From assembly GCA_963625655.1 (NCBI GenBank), contig CAVFTS010000003.1, positions 1-64,000 on the forward strand: a stretch of 64,000 nt of DNA. Direction: 5' to 3'. Source of the stretch: F23-B02 sp963625655. GTDB lineage: Bacteria; Bacillota; Clostridia; Oscillospirales; Oscillospiraceae. This document shows, in pieces, positions 16,989-25,200 of the stretch. The translations under genes and the position numbers were made by a program. Below the pieces are notes generated by a model. It was given only the letters and a program-made list of their open reading frames with translations. It searched no databases and was not told the origin of the DNA. How positions within the stretch are numbered: the stretch's first letter is position 1; each line of letters begins with the position of its first letter.

Positions 16989-18245
16989 ATGCTTAAAATT
17001 GCGGAATTTATGATCGACTGCGGCATGAATGCCGACGCCGTCTCGCTTTACGACTGCGCCGATGCCTTTTGCGAAAAGGCGAGAGAGGGGCTTTCGGGTA
17101 AGCAGGACGAGCTGCCCATGATACCGACCTACCTCAAAGCGCCCGGCAGGATGCCGCAAAGCGGCACCGCTGCGGTCATCGATGCCGGAGGGACGAATCT
17201 CAGACTGTCGTTGGTGAGCTTTAAAAACGGCAAGCCCTGTATCGTGAGCCTGAAGCAGCTTCCGATGCCCGGCTCGGATGCACCCGCCAAATGGGAGGAG
17301 TTTATCTCGACCCTTGCGCAGGAGCTGCGTCCCTTTGCGGATGCCGCCGATGCGATAGGCTTTTGCTTTTCCTACCCTGCGGAGGCGGGGAGCGACCTTG
17401 ACAGTCGGGTGCTGGGGCTTACAAAGCAGGTGAAGATAGAGGGCGCCGAGGGGCGCTTTCCCGGCAGGGACCTTGCCGCTGCGCTGAAATCTCTCGGCTG
17501 TGCGGAAAAGAAGGTCGTCGTTTTAAACGACACTCCCGCCGTGCTGCTGGGCGGTGCCTCGATGCACGGTACAGAGGACTGTGACGGCTACGCCGGACTT
17601 ATCGTCGGAACGGGGCTTAACACCTGCTGTATTCTGAACGCTGACGACATTCCCAAGCTGGCGGTGGGGAGCGGAAAAATGCTCGTGAACCTCGAATCCG
17701 GCTCCTTTGGCGGCTTTGCACGGGGCAGCATCGACCTTGTGATGGATAAGGATCTGCCCGACACGGGCTACTACGTCGGTGAGAAGATGTGCTCCGGACG
17801 CTACCTCGGTATGCTGTGTATGTATATAATGAAGGCGGCGGCGAGGGAAGGTATATTCTCCGACTATGCCGCTTCGGTCATCGAAAGAATGACCGAGGTC
17901 ACGACCCCGACGATAGACAAGTGGGGCAGGGGCAGATTCCCCAAGGGCTTTTCGGCGGAGGATAAGGTCAATTTGGTTTACATAATCAATGAATTGTTTG
18001 ACCGTGCGGCACGCTGTGCAGCAGCCGAGCTGTGCGGCATCATGCTGCTCACGGGGCAGGGCAGGGAAAAGCCGCTGAACATCGCAGCGGACGGTTCGCT
18101 GTTTAACAAAAGCGCACTGTTCTTGCCGGAGCTTACAAAGCACATGGACATTTTTGCGGGCGAGATCATGGAGCGCCGCTACCGCTTTGTCACGGGAGAA
18201 AATCTGACGCTGCTCGGCACCGCCGCCGCAGCGCTTATGAACTGA
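16989..18245 (+). CDS. Hexokinase of the eukaryotic hexokinase family
   Basis: A 418-aa sugar kinase. It follows the layout of the eukaryote-type hexokinase family rather than ROK glucokinase: MIPTYLKAPGR before phosphate-1 motif VIDAGGTNLRLSLVSF, then FCFSYPAEAG, LGLTKQVKIEGAEGRFPG, the connect/phosphate-2 region VVVLNDTPAVLLGGAS, GLIVGTGLNTCCI, and the glucose-loop equivalents NLESGSFGGF. A late LTLLGTAAAAL segment matches the adenosine motif. Catalytic Asp is the one in LNDT. The expected reaction is ATP-dependent phosphorylation of a hexose in the cytoplasm; sugar specificity is not visible. Preceded by a GGAGAG site and followed by a terminator. Confidence 0.85.
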   Translation: MLKIAEFMIDCGMNADAVSLYDCADAFCEKAREGLSGKQDELPMIPTYLKAPGRMPQSGTAAVIDAGGTNLRLSLVSFKNGKPCIVSLKQLPMPGSDAPAKWEEFISTLAQELRPFADAADAIGFCFSYPAEAGSDLDSRVLGLTKQVKIEGAEGRFPGRDLAAALKSLGCAEKKVVVLNDTPAVLLGGASMHGTEDCDGYAGLIVGTGLNTCCILNADDIPKLAVGSGKMLVNLESGSFGGFARGSIDLVMDKDLPDTGYYVGEKMCSGRYLGMLCMYIMKAAAREGIFSDYAASVIERMTEVTTPTIDKWGRGRFPKGFSAEDKVNLVYIINELFDRAARCAAAELCGIMLLTGQGREKPLNIAADGSLFNKSALFLPELTKHMDIFAGEIMERRYRFVTGENLTLLGTAAAALMN

Positions 18246-18257
18246 AGACCGAACCGA

Positions 18258-18296
18258 GAAACCTCGACCTGTCGGTGACAGGTCGAGGTTTCTTTT
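18258..18296 (+). terminator. Rho-independent terminator
   Basis: A 16-bp perfect stem GAAACCTCGACCTGTC with GACAGGTCGAGGTTTC and a GGT loop, followed by TTTT, directly after the hexokinase gene. Confidence 0.92.
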
Positions 18297-18306
18297 GCGA
18301 AATCAC

Positions 18307-18335
18307 TTGACAAAAGCCGGGAAGCGCTGTATGCT
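18307..18335 (+). promoter_or_regulatory. Sigma-A promoter of the zur-znu operon
   Basis: TTGACA (18307-18312), 17-base spacer, TATGCT (18330-18335). It stands right upstream of the predicted Fur/Zur operator and the regulator gene. Confidence 0.7.
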
Positions 18336-18347
18336 GTCAAGGCAATT

Positions 18348-18362
18348 CGGGAATGATTCTCA
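18348..18362. promoter_or_regulatory. Candidate Fur/Zur-type operator
   Basis: The 7-1-7 sequence CGGGAAT-G-ATTCTCA reads TGAGAAT-C-ATTCCCG on the minus strand. It agrees with the Fur-family consensus TGATAAT-N-ATTATCA at 6 of 7 and 4 of 7 positions. It lies just after the predicted transcription start, where binding would block the operon, which suggests autoregulation. Confidence 0.5.
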
Positions 18363-18378
18363 AATTGGAGGCTTTACC

Positions 18379-18762
18379 ATGAACTATCAGACTAAGGCGA
18401 GAAGGCAGCTTCTTGACTGCCTTGCGGATAATGCCGAGAGCAGGCTCAGCATTGACGGGCTCATGTCGGCGCTCGGCACTTCGGCTCCGGGAAAAAGCAC
18501 GCTGTACAGGCAGATGAAAAGCCTGTGCGACGAGGGGCTTGTGCGGCGCTTTGCCTCGGAAAGCGGCAAGGCGCTTTATCAGCTTGCGGGCGCAAGCTGC
18601 TGCTGCGAGCATCTGCACTTTAAGTGCCTTGACTGCGGCGCTCTGCTGCATCTTGACGGAGAGGCGCAGGCTGCGCTCTGCCGCTCTGCGGGCGTCGTCA
18701 TCGACGACGGACTCAGTATGCTGTACGGAAGGTGTTCAAAATGTGCAAGACAATCAGAATAA
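18379..18762 (+). CDS. zur: Fur-family metalloregulator, Zur-like
   Basis: The 127-aa protein is a Fur-superfamily repressor. The winged helix covers about residues 1-80 (LSIDGLMSALG, then PGKSTLYRQMKSLCDEGLVRRF). The dimer domain has the HLHFKCLDCG metal-site segment and a structural zinc site made by CxxC pairs (CLDCG and the final CSKCARQ). Because it starts an operon with a zinc/manganese-type ABC transporter, Zur is the most likely subgroup; PerR or Mur cannot be excluded. The true start is ATG 18379, after TTGGAGG; the frame further upstream crosses the promoter. Its 3' end overlaps the substrate-binding gene by 22 bases. Confidence 0.85.
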   Translation: MNYQTKARRQLLDCLADNAESRLSIDGLMSALGTSAPGKSTLYRQMKSLCDEGLVRRFASESGKALYQLAGASCCCEHLHFKCLDCGALLHLDGEAQAALCRSAGVVIDDGLSMLYGRCSKCARQSE

Positions 18763-19685
18763 CGCTTGCGGGACTTCTCACTGCGGCGCTGCTTCTGCCG
18801 CTTCTGTGCGCCTGCACCGCCGCCGAAACGGAGCGTGACCCCGATAAGCTCAGCATAGTATGCACCGATTTTCCGGCATACGACTTTGCGAGGGCGGTCG
18901 CCGGAGACAGGGCGGAGATACTGCTCCTCATAAAGCCGGGAGCGGAATCGCACTCCTTTGAGCCGACGCCGAAGGAGATACTCAGCATCGAAAGCTGCGA
19001 CCTGTTCATCTGCAACGGCGGTGAGTCGGAGGCTTGGGCGGAGAGGCTCTACCGTGACGGCGGCATCGAGCGCAGGCTCGTCATGATGGACTGCGTGGAG
19101 ACCGTCGCCGAGGAGGAAAAGGAAGGAATGTACGTCCGAGGCGAGGAGGACGGGGAGGAGCTGGACGAACACGTCTGGACGTCGCCCGTTAACGCCGCTG
19201 TCATTGTGCGCGCCATATGCGAGGAGCTTTGTGAGATCTCGCCCGACGACGAATCCTACTTCCGTGCAAACTGCGATGTGTACCGTGCAAGGCTTTCGGA
19301 GCTTGACTCGGAGTTCCGGCGCACCGTCGCAAACGCAAAGCACAATGTGCTTGTCTTTGCGGACAGATTCCCCATGCGCTACTTCACGCTGGAGTACGGG
19401 CTTGACTACTTTGCCGCCTTCCCCGGCTGCTCCGGCGAGACGGAGCCTTCGGCAAAGACGGTTGCGTTTCTGATCGACAAGGTGAGAGACGAAAAGCTGC
19501 CCGCCGTTTTGTATATGGAATTTTCAAATCAGAAGATGGCGGACGTCATCTGCGAGGAAACGGGCTGCAAAAAGCTCCCGTTTTACTCCGTTCACAACGT
19601 CACCGCCGAGCAGTTTGAGGCGGGACTCGGATATTTGGACCTTATGGAGATAAATCTGAAATCGTTAAAGGAGGCGCTTGGCTGA
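18741..19685 (+). CDS. znuA: Zinc/manganese ABC transporter substrate-binding lipoprotein
   Basis: A 314-aa extracytoplasmic metal-binding protein of the ZnuA/TroA cluster. The signal peptide ends in a lipobox (LLPLLCACT, lipidated Cys). Metal ligands are expected in the conserved segments GAESHSFEPTPKEI (His), LDEHVWTSP (His), the C-terminal lobe (FADRFPMRY in place of the usual His) and near the final Asp/Glu. An acidic stretch (VRGEEDGEELDEH) replaces the His-rich loop of ZnuA. The start at 18741 is preferred over GTG 18732 because GGAAGG is optimally placed before it. Middle gene of the zur-znuA-znuC-znuB operon. Confidence 0.88.
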   Translation: MCKTIRITLAGLLTAALLLPLLCACTAAETERDPDKLSIVCTDFPAYDFARAVAGDRAEILLLIKPGAESHSFEPTPKEILSIESCDLFICNGGESEAWAERLYRDGGIERRLVMMDCVETVAEEEKEGMYVRGEEDGEELDEHVWTSPVNAAVIVRAICEELCEISPDDESYFRANCDVYRARLSELDSEFRRTVANAKHNVLVFADRFPMRYFTLEYGLDYFAAFPGCSGETEPSAKTVAFLIDKVRDEKLPAVLYMEFSNQKMADVICEETGCKKLPFYSVHNVTAEQFEAGLGYLDLMEINLKSLKEALG

Positions 19686-20392
19686 TGGCACAGCTTTGCT
19701 GCAAGGATATTGCTTTTGCCTACGGCGGGGAGACCGTGCTTTCGGGGGTGAATTTCTCCGTGAATGCCGGCGACTACCTGTGCATAGTCGGGGAAAACGG
19801 CTCCGGCAAATCGACGCTTATGAAGGGCATACTCGGCCTTAAAGAGCCGAGCGAGGGCGAGATTGTTTTCGGCGACGGACTTAAAGCAAACGAGATAGGC
19901 TATCTGCCGCAGCAGACGGGGATACAGCGAGACTTTCCCGCAAGCGTCGGCGAGGTGGTGCTGTCCGGGCGCATAAGCGGCATGGGACACCGCCTGTTTT
20001 ACGGCCGCGAGGACAGAGAAGCGGCGAAGGAGAACCTTGAGCGCATGGGCATCGAGGAGCTTAAAGACCGCTGTTACATGGAGCTTTCCGGCGGACAGCA
20101 GCAAAGGGTGCTGCTTGCCAGAGCCATGTGCGCAACGAAAAAGCTTCTGCTGCTCGACGAACCCGTCACCGGACTTGACCCGAACGCCGCAAACGAGATG
20201 TACAACCTCATCAAGCTCATAAACCTCTGCGACAAAATAAGCGTCATCATGGTCACGCACGACGTACACGAGGCGGTGCGCTACGCAACGCACATTCTGC
20301 ACCTCGGACACGGGCAGCTGTTTTTCGGCAGCGTGGAGGAGTATCGCAAAAGCGACCATGTGCGCAGACTTTTGGGAGGTGGTACGCTGTGA
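19685..20392 (+). CDS. znuC: Zinc/manganese ABC transporter ATP-binding protein
   Basis: A 235-aa ABC ATPase with Walker A (VGENGSGKST), Q-loop (YLPQQTG), signature LSGGQQQR, Walker B (LLLLDEPVTGLD) and H-loop (MVTHDVHEA). The PQQ segment and its length fit the metal-type (ZnuC/MntB) subfamily. The start lies directly at the stop of znuA and the end overlaps znuB by 4 bases, so the three are translationally coupled. Confidence 0.93.
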   Translation: MAQLCCKDIAFAYGGETVLSGVNFSVNAGDYLCIVGENGSGKSTLMKGILGLKEPSEGEIVFGDGLKANEIGYLPQQTGIQRDFPASVGEVVLSGRISGMGHRLFYGREDREAAKENLERMGIEELKDRCYMELSGGQQQRVLLARAMCATKKLLLLDEPVTGLDPNAANEMYNLIKLINLCDKISVIMVTHDVHEAVRYATHILHLGHGQLFFGSVEEYRKSDHVRRLLGGGTL

Positions 20393-21207
20393 ACGGGATT
20401 ATCGGAGAAATGCTGTCCTATCAGTTCATGGTGAGGGCGCTCATAGTCGGCGTACTCGTGTCGCTGTGTGCGGCGCTTTTGGGTGTGTCGCTCGTACTCA
20501 AGCGTTTTTCGATGATAGGCGACGGACTGTCGCACGTCGGCTTCGGTGCGCTTGCGCTTGCCGCCGCACTGAACATCGCACCGCTTGCGCTTGCGGTGCC
20601 GGTCGTCGTGCTGGCTGCCTTCCTGCTGCTGCGTATCAATAAAAGCAGCCGGATAAACGGCGACGCCGCCATTGCGCTCATATCCAGCAGCGCACTTGCC
20701 GTGGGCGTTATCGTCATCAGCGTCACGACGGGCATGAACGCCGACGTTTCGAGCTATATGTTCGGCAGCATCCTGTCACTGAGCGGCGACGATGCCGTTT
20801 TGAGCGTCGGGCTGTCCGTTGTAGTGCTGTGTATGTTCGTGTTCTTGTATCCGAGGATATTTGCCGTCACCTTCGACGAGGATTTTGCGAGGGCGACGGG
20901 GACGAAGGCAGAGCTTTATAACAGCGTTATCGCCGTGTTGACGGCGGTAACGGTCGTGCTGGGCATGAGGATGATGGGAGCGCTGCTCATATCGAGCCTT
21001 ATCGTGTTTCCAGCGCTCAGCTCCATGCGCCTGTGCCGCAGCTTCAAGGCGGTCGTTATCTGCTCCGGCGCTTTGGCGGTGCTTTGCTTTATCCTCGGAA
21101 TGATTGCGTCCTTCGCCTTTGAGCTGCCGAGCGGCGCAAGCGTCGTTGCGGTGAATATCGTCGCATTCCTGCTGTTTTCTTTTGCGGCTTTCATAAAAAA
21201 GCGATGA
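20389..21207 (+). CDS. znuB: Zinc/manganese ABC transporter permease
   Basis: A 272-aa polytopic membrane protein of the ABC-3 family with about eight hydrophobic helices. It has the typical N-terminus FMVRALIVGVLVSLCAALLG, SLVLKRFSMIGDGLSHVGFG, and the conserved DFARATGTKAELYN segment near 165 that contacts the ATPase. Last gene of the operon. The GTG start overlaps the znuC stop. Confidence 0.92.
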   Translation: MNGIIGEMLSYQFMVRALIVGVLVSLCAALLGVSLVLKRFSMIGDGLSHVGFGALALAAALNIAPLALAVPVVVLAAFLLLRINKSSRINGDAAIALISSSALAVGVIVISVTTGMNADVSSYMFGSILSLSGDDAVLSVGLSVVVLCMFVFLYPRIFAVTFDEDFARATGTKAELYNSVIAVLTAVTVVLGMRMMGALLISSLIVFPALSSMRLCRSFKAVVICSGALAVLCFILGMIASFAFELPSGASVVAVNIVAFLLFSFAAFIKKR

Positions 21208-21285
21208 ATATTCGCCGAATAATGAATAATATTTATTAAAAACGAAAAAAATCAAAATTTTTGCGAATATTTTTTCAAAAAATGC

Positions 21286-21314
21286 TTGACGCCGGTGAAT
21301 ATCGGTGCTAATAT
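21286..21314 (+). promoter_or_regulatory. Sigma-A promoter of the amino-acid ABC operon
   Basis: TTGACG (21286-21291), exactly 17 bases, TAATAT (21309-21314). It lies in the A+T-rich gap, about 67 bases before the start codon of the binding protein. Confidence 0.75.
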
Positions 21315-21380
21315 AGCCACTGTCATCAGCAAACGCTGTTGTGAATTGTTTGATTTTGAATGAGAATGAGGTAAATAAAG

Positions 21381-22160
21381 ATGAAGAAGATTGTTGCGCT
21401 TATCCTTGCACTTGTTTGCGTTTTCGCACTGTGCGCTTGCTCCGGCGGCGACAGCGGCGACGAAAAGAAAACTCTTGTTATGGCGACTAACGCCACCTTC
21501 CCTCCCTATGAGTACTACGACGGCAAAGACATGGTCGGTATCGACGTTGAGATCGCTCAGGCAATAGCCGACAAGCTCGGCATGGAGCTTGAGGTTCAGG
21601 ACATGGCATTCGATGCCATCATCTCCTCCGTTGCTTCCGGCAAGGCGGACATGGGCATGGCGGGACTTTCCGTCACCCCCGACCGTGAGAAGCAGGTCAA
21701 GTTCTCCGACAGCTACTGCACCGGCGTTCAGGTAATCATCGTTCCCGAAGGCAGCGATATCACCTCTGCCGACGACATCCTTGCAAAGATTGAAGCGGGC
21801 GAGGACATCCAGATCGGCTGCCAGGTCGGCACCACCGGCTACATCTACTCCTCCGACACCGTTGAAAACGGCGGCTTCGGCGAAGATCACGTTCAGGCAT
21901 TCCCCGCAGGCGCCGACGCAATTGCGGCTCTGCTCTCCGATAAAATCGACTGCGTCATCATCGACAACGAGCCTGCAAAGGCATTCGTCGAGAAAAACGC
22001 CGGTCTTGTGATACTTGACAGCGAGTATGTAAGCGAGGACTATGCGATTGCGTTCGCAAAGGACAGCGAGATAGCCGACGACGTTAATAAGGCTCTTCAG
22101 GAGCTGATCGATGACGGTACCGTCGCAAAGATCGTCGCAAAGTACATAAACGCCGACTGA
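21381..22160 (+). CDS. Polar amino-acid ABC transporter substrate-binding lipoprotein
   Basis: The 259-aa protein has a lipoprotein signal (ALCACSGG) and the family-3 solute-binding fold. Residues about 35-60 (NATFPPYEYYDGKDMVGIDV) and the stretch VGMAGLSVTPDREKQVKFSDSY are typical of the polar amino-acid group. The central hinge QVGTTGYIYSSDTV is also present. Substrate cannot be decided by eye; cystine, arginine or glutamine-type members look alike here. First gene of a complete importer whose other two parts follow. Confidence 0.88.
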   Translation: MKKIVALILALVCVFALCACSGGDSGDEKKTLVMATNATFPPYEYYDGKDMVGIDVEIAQAIADKLGMELEVQDMAFDAIISSVASGKADMGMAGLSVTPDREKQVKFSDSYCTGVQVIIVPEGSDITSADDILAKIEAGEDIQIGCQVGTTGYIYSSDTVENGGFGEDHVQAFPAGADAIAALLSDKIDCVIIDNEPAKAFVEKNAGLVILDSEYVSEDYAIAFAKDSEIADDVNKALQELIDDGTVAKIVAKYINAD

Positions 22161-22177
22161 TCCCAAAATTTGCACGG

Positions 22178-22206
22178 CAAGGCGGGGGCGTAATGCCCCT
22201 GCCTTT
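22178..22206 (+). promoter_or_regulatory. Intercistronic hairpin between binding protein and permease
   Basis: AAGGCGGGGGC pairs with GCCCCTGCCTT around GTAAT. No long T-run follows, so partial termination or mRNA 3'-end protection is more likely. Such hairpins often raise the binding-protein level above the membrane components. Confidence 0.55.
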
Positions 22207-22229
22207 CTTGCGCAGAAGGAGATAGATAT

Positions 22230-22958
22230 ATGAGCGAATGGTTTGAAGAAGTCAAAGCCGAATTTATAACAAATTTTATAGACGGGGAGCGCTGGCGCTT
22301 CATTGCCGACGGACTTTTGAGTACGCTGCAGATAACGGCCGTCGCCTGCCTTATAGGTATTGCGATCGGCATCGTCGTGGCGGCGGTGCGCTCAAGCTGG
22401 GATAAGAACCACGAGACCATGCGCCCCGGCATCGGCAAGTTCTTCCTCGGATTTGTCAATGCGATATGCAAGGTGTACCTCACCGTCATCAGGGGTACTC
22501 CGGTCGTCGTGCAGCTTATGATAATCTACTATATTATATTTGCAAGCTCCCGAAACGCCTTGGGCATAGCGATGCTTGCCTTCGGCATAAACTCCGGCGC
22601 TTATGTTGCCGAGATAGTCCGAGGCGGCATCATGTCCGTCGACGCCGGACAGTTCGAAGCGGGACGCTCTTTGGGATTTAACTACATTCAGACCATGCGC
22701 TATGTTGTTGTGCCGCAGGTGTTCAAAAACGTGCTGCCGACGCTGGCAAACGAATTTATAAGCCTCCTCAAGGAGACCTCCGTTGCGGGCTACGTTGCGA
22801 TACAGGATCTCACGAAGGGCGGCGACATCATAAGGGGTGCGACCTATTCTCCGTTCATGCCGCTTATTGCGGTGGCAATCGTCTACCTCGTAATGGTAAT
22901 GTTCTTTACATGGCTTGTAGGAAAGCTTGAAAGGAGGCTGCGCAGCAGTGAGCGTTAA
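22230..22958 (+). CDS. Polar amino-acid ABC transporter permease
   Basis: A 242-aa HisM/HisQ-type permease with about five transmembrane helices. It carries the EAA loop (GQFEAGRSLGFNYIQTMRYVVVPQVFKNVLP), which docks the ATPase, and the segment VYLTVIRGTPVVVQLMIIYY typical of this family. It ends inside the start region of the ATPase gene (11-base overlap), so the two are coupled. Confidence 0.93.
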   Translation: MSEWFEEVKAEFITNFIDGERWRFIADGLLSTLQITAVACLIGIAIGIVVAAVRSSWDKNHETMRPGIGKFFLGFVNAICKVYLTVIRGTPVVVQLMIIYYIIFASSRNALGIAMLAFGINSGAYVAEIVRGGIMSVDAGQFEAGRSLGFNYIQTMRYVVVPQVFKNVLPTLANEFISLLKETSVAGYVAIQDLTKGGDIIRGATYSPFMPLIAVAIVYLVMVMFFTWLVGKLERRLRSSER

Positions 22959-23697
22959 GGGAGACGTTATAATTGAGGTAAAAAACCTCGAAAAGCACTT
23001 CCGCGGCGGCAAGATAAAAGCGCTTGACGGCATAAACACCGTCATCAGAAAGGGCGAGGTCGTGGTCATAATCGGCCCCTCCGGGTCGGGCAAATCCACC
23101 TTTCTTCGCTGCCTTAATCTGCTTGAGATCCCCACCGGCGGCAGTATTCTCTTTGAGGGCGAGGACATCACCGACCCCAAGTGCAACATAAATATGCACC
23201 GCAGGAAGATGGGCATGGTTTTCCAGCACTTCAACCTGTTCTCCAATATGACGATACTGAAAAACATGACCATTGCGCCGATTAAGCTCTGCGGCAAGAG
23301 CCGTGAGGAAGCCGAGAGCAAGGCGCTTGAGCTGCTGCGCAGGGTCGGACTTTCCGACCGTGCGGATGCCTATCCGTCGCAGCTCTCCGGCGGTCAGAAG
23401 CAGCGTGTCGCAATAGTGCGTGCGCTGGCGATGGAGCCGGACGTCATGCTGTTCGACGAGCCGACGAGCGCACTTGACCCCGAAATGGTCGGCGAGGTGC
23501 TTGACGTTATGAAGGAGCTGGCAAACGAGGGCATGACCATGGTGGTCGTGACGCACGAGATGGCGTTTGCCCGTGAGGTCGGAACGAGGGTGCTCTTTAT
23601 GACGGACGGGCATCTCATCGAGGAGGGTACTCCGCAGGAGATTTTCGACTCCCCCAAGAGTGATAGACTAAAGGAGTTTCTCGCAAAAGTGCTTTAA
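22948..23697 (+). CDS. Polar amino-acid ABC transporter ATP-binding protein
   Basis: A 249-aa ABC ATPase of the GlnQ/HisP type. It has Walker A (IGPSGSGKST), Q-loop (VFQHFNLF), signature LSGGQKQR, Walker B (VMLFDEPTSALDPEM) and H-loop (VVTHEMAFAREV). GTG at 22948 is chosen because AAGGAGG stands in the right place; the frame upstream of it only reads the permease gene. Completes the importer. Confidence 0.93.
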   Translation: MSVKGDVIIEVKNLEKHFRGGKIKALDGINTVIRKGEVVVIIGPSGSGKSTFLRCLNLLEIPTGGSILFEGEDITDPKCNINMHRRKMGMVFQHFNLFSNMTILKNMTIAPIKLCGKSREEAESKALELLRRVGLSDRADAYPSQLSGGQKQRVAIVRALAMEPDVMLFDEPTSALDPEMVGEVLDVMKELANEGMTMVVVTHEMAFAREVGTRVLFMTDGHLIEEGTPQEIFDSPKSDRLKEFLAKVL

Positions 23698-23794
23698 AAA
23701 CGGCCGAGGGAACATTTGCTGAAAAAATTAGTCTTTTCTTTTGCGAAAGCTTATGCTACAATGTGAGCGCTGTCATTACGCAGGAGGAAACACC

Positions 23795-24412
23795 ATGATT
23801 AAACGCTTTGCTGCACTGCTTATGATCGTTGTCTTGTGCATTACCGCGGCGCCTGCCGCCTTTGCCGCAATTGACGTTATCGGCGACTCGCCGTGGGATG
23901 ACCCCGCAAATCAGGTCCCCGACAATCGCACCTACTATGCACATTCAAACGAAAAGGACTACGTCGTCCTTTGGGCGACCCCCGAATGTGTGGTCGAGGA
24001 CGGATATATGATCGTGCCGAACGGAACCAAGATGGTGGTAAACTACAGTGTTTCGTATATGGAAGGAACGCCGTGGGGCAAGGTCTCCGTGCAGAACGGG
24101 ACCGACGATCAGGGTGTGCCGACCTTCTTTAACGGCTGGGTCTTAATGTCGGAGCTGTATGACGAAAACGGCGAGCCCGCATTTGTCGAGGCGCCCCCCG
24201 AGGAGCCGACACCGACGGAGCCTGTGCCGAGCGATACGCCGGAGGACCCGGATGAGACTCCGGTTCCGGAAAGACCGAAGCAGGCAATCACCGTTACCGC
24301 AACCTACAACGATGCAATAGTTTACACCTGCATTGCGATAACCGTCGGCGCACTTGCGCTCGTTGCGTATGTGCTTATAAAGCACAAGGCACTAAACAAA
24401 AAAGGCGAGTAA
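23795..24412 (+). CDS. Exported SH3-like protein with C-terminal membrane anchor
   Basis: A 205-aa surface protein. A signal peptide (LLMIVVLCITAAPAAFAA) is followed by a beta-rich domain of about 110 residues (TYYAHSNEKDYVVLWATPEC, VPNGTKMVVNYSVSY, GTPWGKVSV), which resembles bacterial SH3 folds used to bind cell wall. A Pro/Glu/Thr linker (EEPTPTEPVPSDTPEDPDETP) leads to a C-terminal transmembrane helix (TCIAITVGALALVAYVLI) and basic tail. The start at 23795 follows GCAGGAGGAAA. No enzymatic motif is seen. Confidence 0.68.
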   Translation: MIKRFAALLMIVVLCITAAPAAFAAIDVIGDSPWDDPANQVPDNRTYYAHSNEKDYVVLWATPECVVEDGYMIVPNGTKMVVNYSVSYMEGTPWGKVSVQNGTDDQGVPTFFNGWVLMSELYDENGEPAFVEAPPEEPTPTEPVPSDTPEDPDETPVPERPKQAITVTATYNDAIVYTCIAITVGALALVAYVLIKHKALNKKGE

Positions 24413-24423
24413 ATGAATAAGAC

Positions 24424-24466
24424 AAAAAATCTGCGTCATACTGAAATCGAGGCGCAGATTTTTTTA
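24424..24466 (+). terminator. Rho-independent terminator
   Basis: AAAAAATCTGCG and CGCAGATTTTTTT pair across a 17-base loop, right after the SH3-like gene. Confidence 0.75.
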
Positions 24467-24479
24467 TATCCCCAATATT

Positions 24480-24506
24480 TTAGCACTCCTATTTGTGGAG
24501 TGCTAA
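24480..24506. promoter_or_regulatory. CIRCE operator (HrcA-binding site)
   Basis: TTAGCACTC-N9-GAGTGCTAA is an exact match to the CIRCE consensus, the site of the heat-shock repressor HrcA. It lies about 130 bases upstream of the Hsp20 gene. Several A+T-rich -10-like elements follow within 60 bases, but the promoter is not unambiguous. Confidence 0.95.
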
Positions 24507-24638
24507 AATTCATGATTTATTCATAAAAAACACTATATTTGTTCATAATTATATAGTATTTTATATACAACAAGAAACGAAAGTTATAAATCTTAAATCG
24601 AGATTTAGCTTTCCCCAATATTTTAGGAGGTATCTGTT

Positions 24639-25070
24639 ATGTTTGAAATTATGCCTTACGGCCATCGCCGTGTAGTAGCTTACAACCCTTTCCGTGAGCT
24701 GGAGGAAATGAGCCGCAGCTTCTGGAACGATACAAATCTGAACGCATTCCGCACCGACATCACCGAAAAGGACGGAGTGTACACCCTTACCGCCGAGCTT
24801 CCCGGCTTTAAGAAGGAAGACATCAGCATCGACATCGACAAGGATTGCCTCACCATCGCAGCCGAACACAAGGACGAAAGCGAGGACGAGGACAAGGAGC
24901 GCAACTATGTGCGCAGAGAGCGTTTCTACGGCTCCTACAGCCGCAGCTTCAATGTCAAGGGCATTGACACCGAAGCCATCAATGCATCCTATGCCGACGG
25001 CATCCTCACGCTGACGATGCCGAGCAAGACCCCCGAAACTCCTCCCACGAGGAGACTGGAGATCCAGTGA
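24639..25070 (+). CDS. hsp20: Small heat-shock protein, Hsp20/alpha-crystallin family
   Basis: The 143-aa holdase chaperone has a short N-terminal arm (YNPFRELEEMSRSFWND), an alpha-crystallin domain (TDITEKDGVYTLTAELPGF, KKEDISIDIDKDCLTI, GSYSRSFNVKGID, ADGILTLTMPSK) and a C-terminal tail with an I-x-I/V-like RRLEIQ. An AGGAGG site precedes the ATG. The perfect CIRCE site upstream indicates HrcA-type repression. In many Firmicutes CIRCE controls groES-groEL and dnaK operons, whereas hsp18/hsp20 is regulated so only in some Clostridia. Confidence 0.94.
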   Translation: MFEIMPYGHRRVVAYNPFRELEEMSRSFWNDTNLNAFRTDITEKDGVYTLTAELPGFKKEDISIDIDKDCLTIAAEHKDESEDEDKERNYVRRERFYGSYSRSFNVKGIDTEAINASYADGILTLTMPSKTPETPPTRRLEIQ

Positions 25071-25151
25071 TTCGGTGATTTTTTAAATACCAAGTAGATC
25101 AGGTGTGTTTCTTTACTTCCTCTCTTATATTACAACCCTTCAAAGAACCAA

Positions 25152-25189
25152 AGCAAAGCTCCCACGGTGCAGCCGTGGGAGCTTTGCTG
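25152..25189. terminator. Bidirectional terminator between convergent genes
   Basis: A 16-bp stem (AGCAAAGCTCCCACGG with CCGTGGGAGCTTTGCT) with T-run, between hsp20 and the convergent LysR gene. Confidence 0.88.
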
Positions 25190-25200
25190 TTTTGATTTTG

